The notes under the pieces were generated by a model that was not told where the DNA came from, searched no databases, and saw only the letters and a program-made list of their open reading frames with translations. Position numbers and translations under genes: made by a program. A stretch of DNA of 64,000 nucleotides, taken from the NCBI RefSeq assembly GCF_020735465.1, contig NZ_CP085935.1, positions 1,302,001 to 1,366,000 on the forward strand, read 5' to 3'. Origin of the DNA: Collinsella stercoris DSM 13279 (GTDB lineage Bacteria; Actinomycetota; Coriobacteriia; Coriobacteriales; Coriobacteriaceae). Positions 1 through 8,576 of this stretch are shown piece by piece (within the stretch, counting starts at the first letter, position 1; every line of letters begins with the position of its first letter).

Positions 1-2
1 TC

Positions 3-1562
3 GGCCACACGAGCCTCAACGAGGCAAACGTCACTCAAATCATCATGTCCGCGGGCTCTATGGTAGCCGGCGGCCTGGCATTCACCATCCCCGGCATTTG
101 GATGCTCGGCTCAGGGCATGATGTCAGCTGGATCGAGATGCTCGGCGTGGCGCTGGCGGGCACCCTGCTTGGGCTGGTGTGCACGGCCCTCATTCGCCGC
201 AGATTTGTGGAGGAGTCCGACCTCGAATACCCCATCGGCACCGCCGCAGCGGAAACCCTCATGGCGAGCCGCGCAGGCGGGGCTACGGGCAAGAAGCTCT
301 TCGGCTCCATGGCGGCCGCAGGGCTGTGGTGCGCCCTGCGTGACCTTGCGGGCGTCATTCCAACCATGCTGTGCGCCCTGCCCATTCCGGGCGTCGCCTT
401 TGGCATCTACAACTCCCCGATGCTTCTCTCCGTAGGCTTTCTGGTGGGCGGAGCGGCGGTCGCCTTCTGGCTTGCTGGAGGGTTCATCGCCAACCTCGGC
501 ATCATCGTGGGCGGCAGCGCTGCAGGGCTATGGGACGTCACCGTAGCACAGGGCATCGTGTCGAGCCTTGGCATGGGCCTCATGATGGGCTCTGGCCTGG
601 GCGTGGTCGTGCACGACATCCTGCCCAAGGCGGCCAACCTGTCATCCGTGTCGCTGACGCCGGGGGCAAATGGCACGAGGGCGCAGGGCGGTGCCCTAGC
701 GCTGTTCGTCGCTGCGGCGGCGCTCCTCATCTGCTTGATCCTTGGCATCGCGCCGTTGCACTGCATCATCGTTGTCGTGCTCACATTTGTCACCACCATC
801 ATGAGCGCGCAGTCGGTTGGCCAAACGGGCATCGATCCCATGGAGATCTTCGGGCTCATCGTGCTGCTCATCATCGCCGCCCTCGGAGAATCCAACCAGG
901 TCAAGCTGTTTTTCGTCGCGGGCGTGGTCGCCGTGGCATGCGGCCTTGCGGGCGACGTGATGAGCGATTTCAAAACCGGGCACATCTTGGGCACAAGCCC
1001 TCGCGCAATGTGGATCGGCCAGGCCATCGGCGCGCTGCTGGGCGCCGTCGTTTCTGTCGCGGTTATGGCAGCCCTTCTAACCGCATACGGACCGGAATCG
1101 TTCGGCCCGGGTAAGCTGTTCGTCTCCGCGCAGGCCAGCGTTGTGGCCACCATGGTCTCGGGCATCCCCAGCGTGCCCGCCTTCCTCGTGGGCCTCGGGG
1201 CGGGAACGGTCCTGTACTGCCTGGGCATCCCTTCCATGATGCTCGGCCTCGGCGTGTACCTGCCGTTTTACATGACCATCTCGGCCACGCTCGGCGCATG
1301 CGTCAAGTGGGCATACGACCGCATCGCCGCACACCGCGACAACGCGGCTAACGCCCGCTCGGCCACCTGCGCGCCGGCCAATACAGCAGCGAGCACCGGA
1401 AACCTCCGCAGCGCAACCGGCGACAACACGAGCGCGGACAACGCGCCCGAAATCACACATGAAGAGTCGGGCATCATCATCGCCTCCGGCGTGCTGGGCG
1501 GCGAGTCGATCGTCGGCGTGATCATCGCGCTCATGTCCGTCGCGGGCGGGCTTATGGGCTAG
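3..1562 (+). CDS. OPT-family oligopeptide transporter, C-terminal part (partial)
   Basis: The frame is open from the first base of the window, so the N-terminus lies upstream. The visible ~519 residues are almost all hydrophobic membrane helices rich in Gly and Ala, with a polar loop of about 60 residues (rich in Ala, Asn, Thr) before the last helix. The pattern fits the oligopeptide transporter (OPT/YSL) family, which imports peptides or metal chelates across the inner membrane using the proton gradient. An internal ATG at 45 is only a methionine inside the gene. The substrate cannot be told from the sequence. The next gene starts about 140 bp later on the same strand. Confidence 0.75.
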   Translation, partial: GHTSLNEANVTQIIMSAGSMVAGGLAFTIPGIWMLGSGHDVSWIEMLGVALAGTLLGLVCTALIRRRFVEESDLEYPIGTAAAETLMASRAGGATGKKLFGSMAAAGLWCALRDLAGVIPTMLCALPIPGVAFGIYNSPMLLSVGFLVGGAAVAFWLAGGFIANLGIIVGGSAAGLWDVTVAQGIVSSLGMGLMMGSGLGVVVHDILPKAANLSSVSLTPGANGTRAQGGALALFVAAAALLICLILGIAPLHCIIVVVLTFVTTIMSAQSVGQTGIDPMEIFGLIVLLIIAALGESNQVKLFFVAGVVAVACGLAGDVMSDFKTGHILGTSPRAMWIGQAIGALLGAVVSVAVMAALLTAYGPESFGPGKLFVSAQASVVATMVSGIPSVPAFLVGLGAGTVLYCLGIPSMMLGLGVYLPFYMTISATLGACVKWAYDRIAAHRDNAANARSATCAPANTAASTGNLRSATGDNTSADNAPEITHEESGIIIASGVLGGESIVGVIIALMSVAGGLMG

Positions 1563-1706
1563 CGTCTGCCACCCACCGAGAAGTCCACATCTCAACAGGG
1601 CTCCAACGGTATGCTGAATGCGCCTAAGGGTCCTATCGCCGGGGATGGGTTCGTTGGCGCGCCAGTCGAACCCATCCCTATCATTTTGAGTTCAGGGGTG
1701 CTCGAC

Positions 1707-3296
1707 ATGTGGGTTTTCGACACAACGCTCTACCAGATGTATCCGCTCGGCATGCTCGATTGCCCCTTCGATGCGCCCGCCATCGATGACGCCGAAGGGC
1801 TGGCGCGCGAGCGCGACCTGCACCGCGTGTGCTCGCTTATCGAATGGGCCCCGTACCTGGGCAAGCTCGGCGTGGGCGCGATCCTGCTCAACCCCGTCTT
1901 CGCCAGCGACACGCACGGGTACAACACGCGCGACCTGACCGAGATCGACTGCCGCCTGGGCACCAACAAGGACTTCGCCCGCGTGGTCGACGCCCTGCAC
2001 GCATGCGGCGTGCGCGTGATTCTTGACGCCGTGTTCAACCATGTGGGCCGCAACTTCTGGGCGTTTCGCGACGTGCGCGACCACATGTGGGACTCGCCGT
2101 ACAAGGATTGGTTCAACATCAGCTTCGACGGCGACACCCACTTCGGTGATGGATTTTGGTACGAGGGCTGGGAGGGCAATCAGGACCTCGTGAAGCTCAA
2201 CCTGAGAAATCCCGAGGTCATCGACTACCTGCTCAACGCGGTTCGTATGTGGAAACATGACCTGGGCGTGGACGGCCTGCGCTTGGACGTCGCGTACAGC
2301 CTCGATCGGAATTTCGTGAAACTGCTACGGGGCCTCGCGTGCGAGCTGGGCCGCGAACCGCGCTTTGACGGTGAGCCCGGCGATGGCTTCCCGCTCATCG
2401 GGGAAGTCCTGCACGGCGATTACAACCTCATCGTCAACGACGAGATGCTCGATTCGTGCACGAACTACGAATGCTACAAAGGGCTGTACTCGAGCTTCAA
2501 CTCGATGAACATGTTCGAGATCGCCCATTCGCTGCACCGCCAATTTGGCGGCGACCCGTGGTGCATCTACCGCGACAAGCACCTGGTGAACTTCGCAGAC
2601 AACCACGACGTCTCGCGCCTGGCAAGCATCCTGACAGAAAAACGTCACCTCGTCCCCGCATATGGCGTGCTCTTTGGCATGCCGGGCATCCCGTGCCTGT
2701 ACTACGGCAGCGAGTGGGGGCAGCTGGGCGCAAAGGGCACCGGGTACCTGGCGGACGTGGAGCTGCGTCCCGCCATCAGCGCCCCGTCGCCCGACAGCCT
2801 CGACTCGCCCGCAAGCGGCTGGGCAGGCGGCGAGGAGCCCAATGAGCTCACCGCGCTCATCAATCGCCTAAACCACGTGCGCCGCGAGTCGCGCGCCCTG
2901 TGCCACGGCGGCTATCGCAATGTGGTGATCACCAACAAGCAGCTGCTGTTCGAACGCCGAGTTGAGGCATTTGGCGATCAACCTGCCGAAGAGGTGCTCG
3001 TTGCGGTCAACGCCGAGAGCGCGCCCTTCACCTTTGGCGACGGCACACTCACGGGGCCGTTCGAGGTGCTGCTCGCCTGCGCGCCCCACGGGTTCGACAA
3101 CGGCATGGGAAACGGCAGCGGTGAGTTCGAGGGCCGTACAGAAGAAGACGCGACAGGCGCCGCTGCGAAGGGCTTTGTTGCTGAGGGCTCTTCCGCAAGC
3201 GGCAACACTGCCGAGGGTTCCTCCCCCACCGTACTCGCCCTTGAGGGGTCGCTTGAGATTCCACCCTTTAGCGTCCTCTACCTGCGTCGAATGTAG
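1707..3296 (+). CDS. Alpha-amylase family glycoside hydrolase (GH13)
   Basis: Cytoplasmic GH13 enzyme of ~529 residues with no signal peptide, so it probably acts on imported alpha-glucosides or maltodextrins. All family motifs are visible: the NHVGRNFW region, RLDVAY with nucleophile Asp194, GEVLHGD with acid/base Glu233, and FADNHD with transition-state Asp301. I start at ATG 1707 because AGGGG lies 8 nt upstream and because the protein then begins with the usual GH13 strand (WVFDTTLYQMYP). An in-frame ATG at 1611 would add 32 unconserved residues. A Gly/Ser/Glu-rich insert (about residues 470-510) precedes the last beta-strand. Exact specificity is not determinable. Confidence 0.85.
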   Translation: MWVFDTTLYQMYPLGMLDCPFDAPAIDDAEGLARERDLHRVCSLIEWAPYLGKLGVGAILLNPVFASDTHGYNTRDLTEIDCRLGTNKDFARVVDALHACGVRVILDAVFNHVGRNFWAFRDVRDHMWDSPYKDWFNISFDGDTHFGDGFWYEGWEGNQDLVKLNLRNPEVIDYLLNAVRMWKHDLGVDGLRLDVAYSLDRNFVKLLRGLACELGREPRFDGEPGDGFPLIGEVLHGDYNLIVNDEMLDSCTNYECYKGLYSSFNSMNMFEIAHSLHRQFGGDPWCIYRDKHLVNFADNHDVSRLASILTEKRHLVPAYGVLFGMPGIPCLYYGSEWGQLGAKGTGYLADVELRPAISAPSPDSLDSPASGWAGGEEPNELTALINRLNHVRRESRALCHGGYRNVVITNKQLLFERRVEAFGDQPAEEVLVAVNAESAPFTFGDGTLTGPFEVLLACAPHGFDNGMGNGSGEFEGRTEEDATGAAAKGFVAEGSSASGNTAEGSSPTVLALEGSLEIPPFSVLYLRRM

Positions 3297-3758
3297 GGGG
3301 CAGCCCTAGAGCCCTACAAGAGGGCGGATCGACAAATCGCCTTTCTCGAAGGGTGCCTGACGGGCCTTCCTGGCATCGCGGGCATCCCGGCGAACATCGC
3401 ACTCGCGACGCTCCTGGGATTTCGCGCGACCCAATCGGTCGCCTCCTTCTATGGAAACGACGTCAAACGCGATCCTGCCGAGCTCGACCTGGCGGGCGAA
3501 GTCTTCATCCACTCGATGGAGCATCATGCCCCCGCGGGCGAAAGCGACGAGGGCGCCCGTTTTGAAGCGGCGACATCTCCGGTTGAGCGCGTCTTGCTCA
3601 TCAGCAAGGGCGTCGCCGTGAAAATCGGTGTCAAAAGCGGATGGAAAGAATTGGCCATGCGCGGCAGTGTGGCAGCCCTCATGACAGAAATGCGTTCGAT
3701 AGCCCTCCGGGCTGCCGAAGAACAGATTGTCCTCACGGCGGCGGTCAGCAGCAACTGA
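3297..3758 (+). pseudogene. EcsC-family protein remnant lacking its N-terminus
   Basis: Directly after the amylase stop codon, in the same frame, ~153 codons are open to the TGA at 3756-3758. The translation contains the helix-rich pattern FLEGCLTGLPGIAGIPANIA followed by SVASFYGND, which resembles the central membrane-associated part of EcsC proteins. There is no start codon or ribosome-binding site before this block; the first ATG is at 3516. I infer a gene whose 5' end was deleted, leaving its coding frame fused behind the amylase stop. Stop-codon readthrough is possible but there is no evidence for it. Confidence 0.4.
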
Positions 3759-3875
3759 CTGCGGCAACGCCCCGCGGCAGCGGCCGGCAACGATGGACCG
3801 CGCCAGCAGCCAGCAGCGACGCGCCGCGGCAGCGACCAGCAGCGACGACATGCGCAACCAGGCCGCGACAACGAC

Positions 3876-3908
3876 GCGCCCGCCCCGCAAGACGCGCGGG
3901 GCGGGCGC
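3876..3908 (-). terminator. Hairpin downstream of tex
   Basis: A perfect 13-bp inverted repeat (GCGCCCGCCCCGC and its complement) with a 7-nt loop lies just past the stop of the minus-strand tex gene. It has no clear T-run on either strand, so it may be a transcription barrier or an mRNA 3'-end protector rather than a classical terminator. Confidence 0.5.
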
Positions 3909-3914
3909 AAACCG

Positions 3915-6422
3915 TTATCGATCCATGCGGCCCTCAACCATGGTGAGCGAGATCTTCTTGCGCGTGCGATCCACACCGGTGACCCACACGGTCACCGTAT
4001 CGCCCACGGCGACAACCTCGCTCGGATGCTTCACAAAGCGGTCCGCGAGCTTGGAGATGTGGACCAGGCCATCCTGGTGCACGCCGATGTCCACGAACGC
4101 ACCGAAGTCGACCACGTTTCGAACGGTGCCTTTGAGCTCCATGCCCACCTCGAGGTCCTCGATGCTGCGCGCCGCCTGGGAGAACACGACCTCCGGGGCG
4201 TCGTCGCGCGGGTCGCGGCCGGGCTTCTCGAGCTCAGCTACGATGTCGCGCAGGGTGGGCACACCGCATCCCAGCTCGGCGGCGATTGCGCCGAGGTTGC
4301 CGATCTTGGCGCCGATGCCCGGCACGCCGCCTGCCGCCAAGGCGCTCGGCTCCACACCCGCACGGCGCAGGAGCTCACGTGCGATCTCGTAGCTCTCAGG
4401 GTGCACGCTCGTGGCGTCGAGCGGGTTCGAGCCACCCGCGATGCGCATAAAGCCCGCCGCGTTGAGATAGGCCTTAGGCCCCAGCTTGGGAACCTTCTTG
4501 AGCTGGCGGCGATCGGTGAACGCACCGTTCTCCTCGCGGTAGGCGACGATGTTTTTGGCGACCGCCGGCGTGATGCCGGAGACGTACCCCAGCAGGCTCG
4601 CGCTCGCGGTGTTCACGTCGACGCCCACGCGGTTGACCACATTCTCCACCACGTTGCCCAGCGCGCGGCCGAGCTCGCCTTGGTCGAGGTCGTGCTGGTA
4701 CTGGCCAACGCCGATGGACTGGGGCGGGATCTTGACCAGTTCCGCCAACGGGTCCTGCAGGCGGCGGCCCAGGCTCATCGCGCCGCGCGTGGTCACGTCG
4801 AGGTCGGGGTACTCCTCGCTCGCCAGCTTGGAGGCCGAGTACACCGACGCGCCCGCCTCGTTCACGATGGTGTAGCGCAGCTCGGGTGCGGACTCGGCGA
4901 TGAACGCCGCCACAACCTCCTCGGTCTCGCGGCTCGCCGTGCCGTTGCCCACCACGATGGTGTTGATGCGGTGCTTGCGCGTGAGGCGCAGCAGCTCGCG
5001 CTTGGTTCCCGCGACATCGCGTCGCGGGGGCGTGGGGTACAGGATGGTGTGGTCGAGGAGCTTGCCGTACTCGTCCAGCACGGCGACCTTGCAGCCCGCC
5101 CGGTAACCGGGGTCGAGCGCGATCACGCGGGCACCACGGACGGGACGCTGCTGCAGCAGGCCCTCGGTGTTCTTGGCGAAGACCTTGATGGCGTCCTCCT
5201 GTGCGCGCATGGTGAGGTCCACGCGCAGCTCGCGCTCAAGGGAAGGTGCCATGAGGCGCTTGTAGCCGTCGGCGATGGCGGCGTTGAGCTCCGGCGCGAA
5301 CGGCCCGCGACGGCGCGGGTACCGACGCTGCAGACGCTCGGCCGCGGCCTCGCCGTCCACGCGCACGCGCACGCGCAGCTTGCCCTCGCGCTCACCGCGG
5401 TTGATGGCGAGGATGCGGTGGTTGGGAATGGAACGCACGGCCTCGGAGAACTCGTAATAGGGCTCATACGGCGTCTTCTCGTCCGCGTCCACGGCCTCGG
5501 ATTCGATCGCGGCGGTCTTATGCGTGTAGTCGCGCAGGTCCGCTGTGTTCTCGGGATCCTCCGCCACGAGCTCCGCCACGATGTCGCGCGCGCCGGCGAG
5601 CGCCGCCTCCGCCGTGGCGAAGCCGCCCTCGGCGTTGACGTAGCCCGCGGCCGCCGCGAGCGGACCCTCCCCCTGCACGGGCTGCATGAGAATGAGGTTC
5701 GCGAGCGGCTCGAGGCCTGCATCGCGCGCCTTCGACGCGCGGGTGACCCGCTTCTTGCGGAAGGGCTTGTAGAGGTCCTCAACGCGCTGGAGCGTGGGCG
5801 CCTGCTCGATGCTCTCGCGGAGCTCGTCCGTAAGCTTGCCCTGGCCGTCGATCACCGCGATGACGTCGGACTTGCGCTGCTCGAGGTTGCGCAGGTAGGA
5901 CAGGCGGTCGTCAAGCGCACGCAGCGCGACGTCATCCATACCGCCCGTGGCCTCCTTGCGGTAGCGGGCGATGAACGGGATCGTGGCGCCCTCGTCGATG
6001 AGGGCGATGACGGACTCGACGCGCGCGGCAGGCTGACCGAGCTCGGAGGCGAGCGCCGCCACGATGCGCTTGTTCATGGCGGCGATGTCCTCCGGTGAGG
6101 GCTCCGCGCGCCGCGTTGCCGGGGCATCCGCCAAGTCATCGGCCGTGAGGGAGCCCGCAGAGCCCAGGGGGCGCATCGCGCCCGCCGTTCTTGCGGTCGA
6201 TACTGCGGGCGCGACGGATACAGCGGACGCGACGGCAGGGCGCACCCCAGTCGATGATTCGGGTGCAACGCCGGACCCAGACGTCATTGAGACGGGCTCG
6301 GCTCGTCCCGAATCAACCTGTGCCGTGGCGACCACATCCTTGCGCACGCCGCTCCCTTCGGGGCTCAGCGCGGCGACCATGTTCATGATGGCGGCAACGT
6401 CGACGTTGTTCGAATCTGCCAT
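3915..6422 (-). CDS. tex: Tex-like RNA-binding transcription accessory protein
   Basis: 835 residues. From about residue 110 it matches Tex: the helical N-domain (VIALIDEGATIPFIARYRKE), the YqgF/RuvC-like fold (ARVIALDPGYRAGCKVAVLD), the helix-hairpin-helix region (NTASASLLGYVSGITP) and a C-terminal S1 domain (GMELKGTVRNVVDFGAFVDI). Tex binds nucleic acid and affects transcription and RNA turnover in the cytoplasm. Unusual is the first ~105 residues, a low-complexity Ala/Ser/Val/Thr-rich stretch missing from most Tex proteins (usually 720-780 residues). The gene is monocistronic, facing away from the phosphatase gene with ~290 bp between. Confidence 0.93.
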   Translation of the reverse strand: MADSNNVDVAAIMNMVAALSPEGSGVRKDVVATAQVDSGRAEPVSMTSGSGVAPESSTGVRPAVASAVSVAPAVSTARTAGAMRPLGSAGSLTADDLADAPATRRAEPSPEDIAAMNKRIVAALASELGQPAARVESVIALIDEGATIPFIARYRKEATGGMDDVALRALDDRLSYLRNLEQRKSDVIAVIDGQGKLTDELRESIEQAPTLQRVEDLYKPFRKKRVTRASKARDAGLEPLANLILMQPVQGEGPLAAAAGYVNAEGGFATAEAALAGARDIVAELVAEDPENTADLRDYTHKTAAIESEAVDADEKTPYEPYYEFSEAVRSIPNHRILAINRGEREGKLRVRVRVDGEAAAERLQRRYPRRRGPFAPELNAAIADGYKRLMAPSLERELRVDLTMRAQEDAIKVFAKNTEGLLQQRPVRGARVIALDPGYRAGCKVAVLDEYGKLLDHTILYPTPPRRDVAGTKRELLRLTRKHRINTIVVGNGTASRETEEVVAAFIAESAPELRYTIVNEAGASVYSASKLASEEYPDLDVTTRGAMSLGRRLQDPLAELVKIPPQSIGVGQYQHDLDQGELGRALGNVVENVVNRVGVDVNTASASLLGYVSGITPAVAKNIVAYREENGAFTDRRQLKKVPKLGPKAYLNAAGFMRIAGGSNPLDATSVHPESYEIARELLRRAGVEPSALAAGGVPGIGAKIGNLGAIAAELGCGVPTLRDIVAELEKPGRDPRDDAPEVVFSQAARSIEDLEVGMELKGTVRNVVDFGAFVDIGVHQDGLVHISKLADRFVKHPSEVVAVGDTVTVWVTGVDRTRKKISLTMVEGRMDR

Positions 6423-6715
6423 ACGACAACTCTCCCATCAAAATCGGTTAGGCACTCCATCCTACCCGACCACGCGGACAGCGCACGCAATCACTATGCA
6501 CCGAGCGGCGTCCCGCAACCGCTCGACACCCCGCGACCGCTCTGGGCATCGGGGCGCTCTGCCCGGCACGCCGAAACGCCTCGCCCACGCATCGAGCCAC
6601 TTCACCCATGTGCACAGGCCTATCCATGCGCCGCACGTCGAGACGCACCGTCTGAACAACCTGCGCTCTGCTATGCTTAGCAGGGAAAATAACCTAAACG
6701 AAAGGCCCGCGCGGA

Positions 6716-7204
6716 ATGCATCGCGTCCTATTCATCTGCCATGGCAACATCTGCCGATCGACCATGGCACAGTTCGTCTTTGAGGAGCTCGTGCGACGCG
6801 CGGGGCTCGAGAACGAATTCGTCATCGACTCCGCCGCAACCTCGCGCGAGGAGATCGGAAACCCGCCGCACCATGGGACCGTGAACATGCTTCGCGAGGT
6901 CGGGGTACCCGTTGGTACGCACCGCGCCCGCCAGATCACGCGCGCCGAATACAATGACTGGGATATCATCGCCTACATGGACGCGGAGAACGAGCGAGGG
7001 CTCGGGCGCATCCTGAAAGGCGATCCTCGCGGCATTTGCCACCGGCTGCTGAGCTTCGCCGGAAGCACGCGCGACGTCGCCGACCCATGGTATACGGGCG
7101 ACTTCGACGCCACCTACCGCGATGTCCTTCTGGGCTGCTCCGCCCTCTTTGAGCATCTCACTGGAACACATGCACCAGCGCTTCCCGGCACCGACCCACG
7201 CTAG
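6716..7204 (+). CDS. Low-molecular-weight protein-tyrosine phosphatase
   Basis: 162 residues, normal for the family. The catalytic P-loop is at the very N-terminus, ICHGNICRS, giving Cys8 as nucleophile and Arg14 as phosphate binder. The general acid is Asp123 in ADPWYTGDF. It removes phosphate from tyrosine, or arginine in some members, in the cytoplasm. A GAAAGG ribosome site precedes the ATG. The gene ends 9 bp before the DUF554 gene, so the two are probably co-transcribed. The physiological target is unknown. Confidence 0.9.
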   Translation: MHRVLFICHGNICRSTMAQFVFEELVRRAGLENEFVIDSAATSREEIGNPPHHGTVNMLREVGVPVGTHRARQITRAEYNDWDIIAYMDAENERGLGRILKGDPRGICHRLLSFAGSTRDVADPWYTGDFDATYRDVLLGCSALFEHLTGTHAPALPGTDPR

Positions 7205-7213
7205 GAGCGACCC

Positions 7214-7931
7214 ATGATCGGACTCGGCACCCTCATCGACGGCGGCTTCATCCTTGTGGGAGGCCTCGCCGGGTTGGCCTTTGGCCGCTTCCTCACGCCC
7301 CGCATTCAAGACACCCTGCTCAAGGCAACAGCGGTGGCTATCCTCTTCGTCGGACTCTCTGGCGCCTTGGCGGGCATGTTGTCCCTTGAGGGCGGCAAGC
7401 TCGCAGCCGTCAACTCGGCGCTGGTGGTGGGATCGCTCGCCCTTGGGTCGCTCATCGGCGAGGTGTTCGACCTCGAACGGCAGCTCGACCGGTTTGGCGA
7501 ATGGCTCAAATATGCCACGCGCAGCAACGGCGATTCCGCCTTTGTCGACGCGTTCGTCACCGCATCCCTGTCGGTGGCCGTGGGCGCAATGGCAATCGTG
7601 GGCTCCATTCAGGACGGCCTCACGGGAGACTGGACCACATTGGCGCTCAAAGGTGCCATCGATGCGCTGCTCGTGTGCACCATGACGGCATCCATGGGCA
7701 AGGGCTGCATCTTCTCGGTCATTCCCGTCGTCCTCCTGCAGGGAGGCGTCACCGTCCTTGCGCAGATCCTGAATCCGCTCATGACTGCTGCAGCGATCGC
7801 AAATCTCTCCACCGAAGGGATCAATTCTCATCTTCTGCGTTGGCGTCGACCTCATCTGGGGCAAGACCTTCCGCGTGGCCAACATGCTACCCTCCGTGGT
7901 AATCGCCATGACGGCCGCACTCTTTATGTAA
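7214..7931 (+). pseudogene. DUF554 membrane protein, frameshifted near its C-terminus
   Basis: The first ~202 codons encode a DUF554 protein: small multi-helix membrane protein, GGFILVGGLAGLAFGRFL at the start, LERQLDRFGEWL in the middle. Near 7820 the expected last helix (ILIFCVGVDLIWGKTFRVAN) continues in the +1 frame and ends at TAA 7929-7931. Reading GGG-TCA instead of GGG-ATC-A restores the full protein, so a single extra A near 7820 explains it. Without the shift the original frame runs on to 8419 through ~200 codons of unrelated, Pro- and Arg-rich sequence. This is either a true mutation or a sequencing error. DUF554 function is unknown. Confidence 0.7.
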
Positions 7932-8018
7932 ATGTAGACGCTAACCCGAGCTCGAGCCTCCAGCCCAAGCTCGTGCCCACCGCGTCAAACCATCCAGCCA
8001 ACATATCCCCGGGCCAAA

Positions 8019-8071
8019 CCGCCCAGCCCACAACGAACGCGCGCATGCCGCCCAGCCCACAACGAACGCGC
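8019..8071. repeat. 24-bp direct repeat pair
   Basis: The 24 bp at 8019-8042 recur exactly at 8048-8071 with 5 bp between (core CCCAGCCCACAACGAACGCG). They sit in the ~645-bp stretch without a clear gene between the DUF554 gene and prfC. No function can be assigned. Confidence 0.7.
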
Positions 8072-8275
8072 TTCTACTGCTTGTTGGAAAGTCCATCGCG
8101 ACCGAGCATGCCGACGCGCGACTCACGTCCAGCCTTCCATAGCAAGATTCGCGCGGACCGCACCAAGCCCCGTTTGGCACGCCCCGGTACCAGGCTCTCC
8201 ATTGCGCGATTCGTGCGGCACGCGTCGAGCCATTTGGCACGCGGCACGCGTCCCCACATCCCCTTTGAACGAAAT

Positions 8276-8428
8276 GAGGGGTTATTAATTAAAATGTGTG
8301 GGGTTTACCGCGGCACCCAAGATATACGCGGCTTTTTGATCACAAAACCGCAGGTTGTATTCAAGGAATTTGACCGTCTACGCGACTGCCCCTATTTAAA
8401 CCCCGCACATTTTATTTAATGACCCCTC
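8276..8428. repeat. Small element with 32-bp inverted ends, AT-rich
   Basis: Left arm 8276-8307 and right arm 8397-8428 are inverted copies over 32 bp with three mismatches (core AAAATGTGTGGGGTTTA against TAAACCCCGCACATTTTA). They enclose 89 bp with no ORF. The arms are AT-rich in a GC-rich background. The size and ends resemble a miniature non-autonomous mobile element, but no target duplication is obvious. A very stable hairpin RNA is the alternative. Confidence 0.55.
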
Positions 8429-8439
8429 TTTTAGCATAT

Positions 8440-8565
8440 TTGAGCGCCCCGGCACGCCCAATACGTGTCCCGGCACGCCCAACGCGCGCGCCGGCACGCC
8501 CGATGCGCATCCCGACATGCCCAGCACACGCCCCAGCGCGCCCGATGCGTGCCCTGGCACGCATC
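8440..8565. repeat. Degenerate GC-rich repeats ending in a palindrome
   Basis: Several imperfect tandem units of the type CCGGCACGCCCAACGCG follow one another before the prfC stop. The last part, 8544-8565, is a perfect 10-bp palindrome (GATGCGTGCC and its complement, 2-nt centre) only 11 bp from the prfC stop on the minus strand. It may act as the 3' end of prfC, though there is no T-run. Confidence 0.4.
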
Positions 8566-8576
8566 AAGCTATGTAC

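Noticed and set aside
4026..6098. Long plus-strand reading frame of 690 codons
   Set aside because: It is antisense to tex, has no recognisable domain and shows the His/Arg/Leu-rich composition typical of shadows in GC-rich DNA.
7932..8419. C-terminal 160 codons of the unshifted DUF554 frame
   Set aside because: Pro/Arg/Ser-rich translation that runs through a direct repeat and an inverted-repeat element; no sign of coding constraint.
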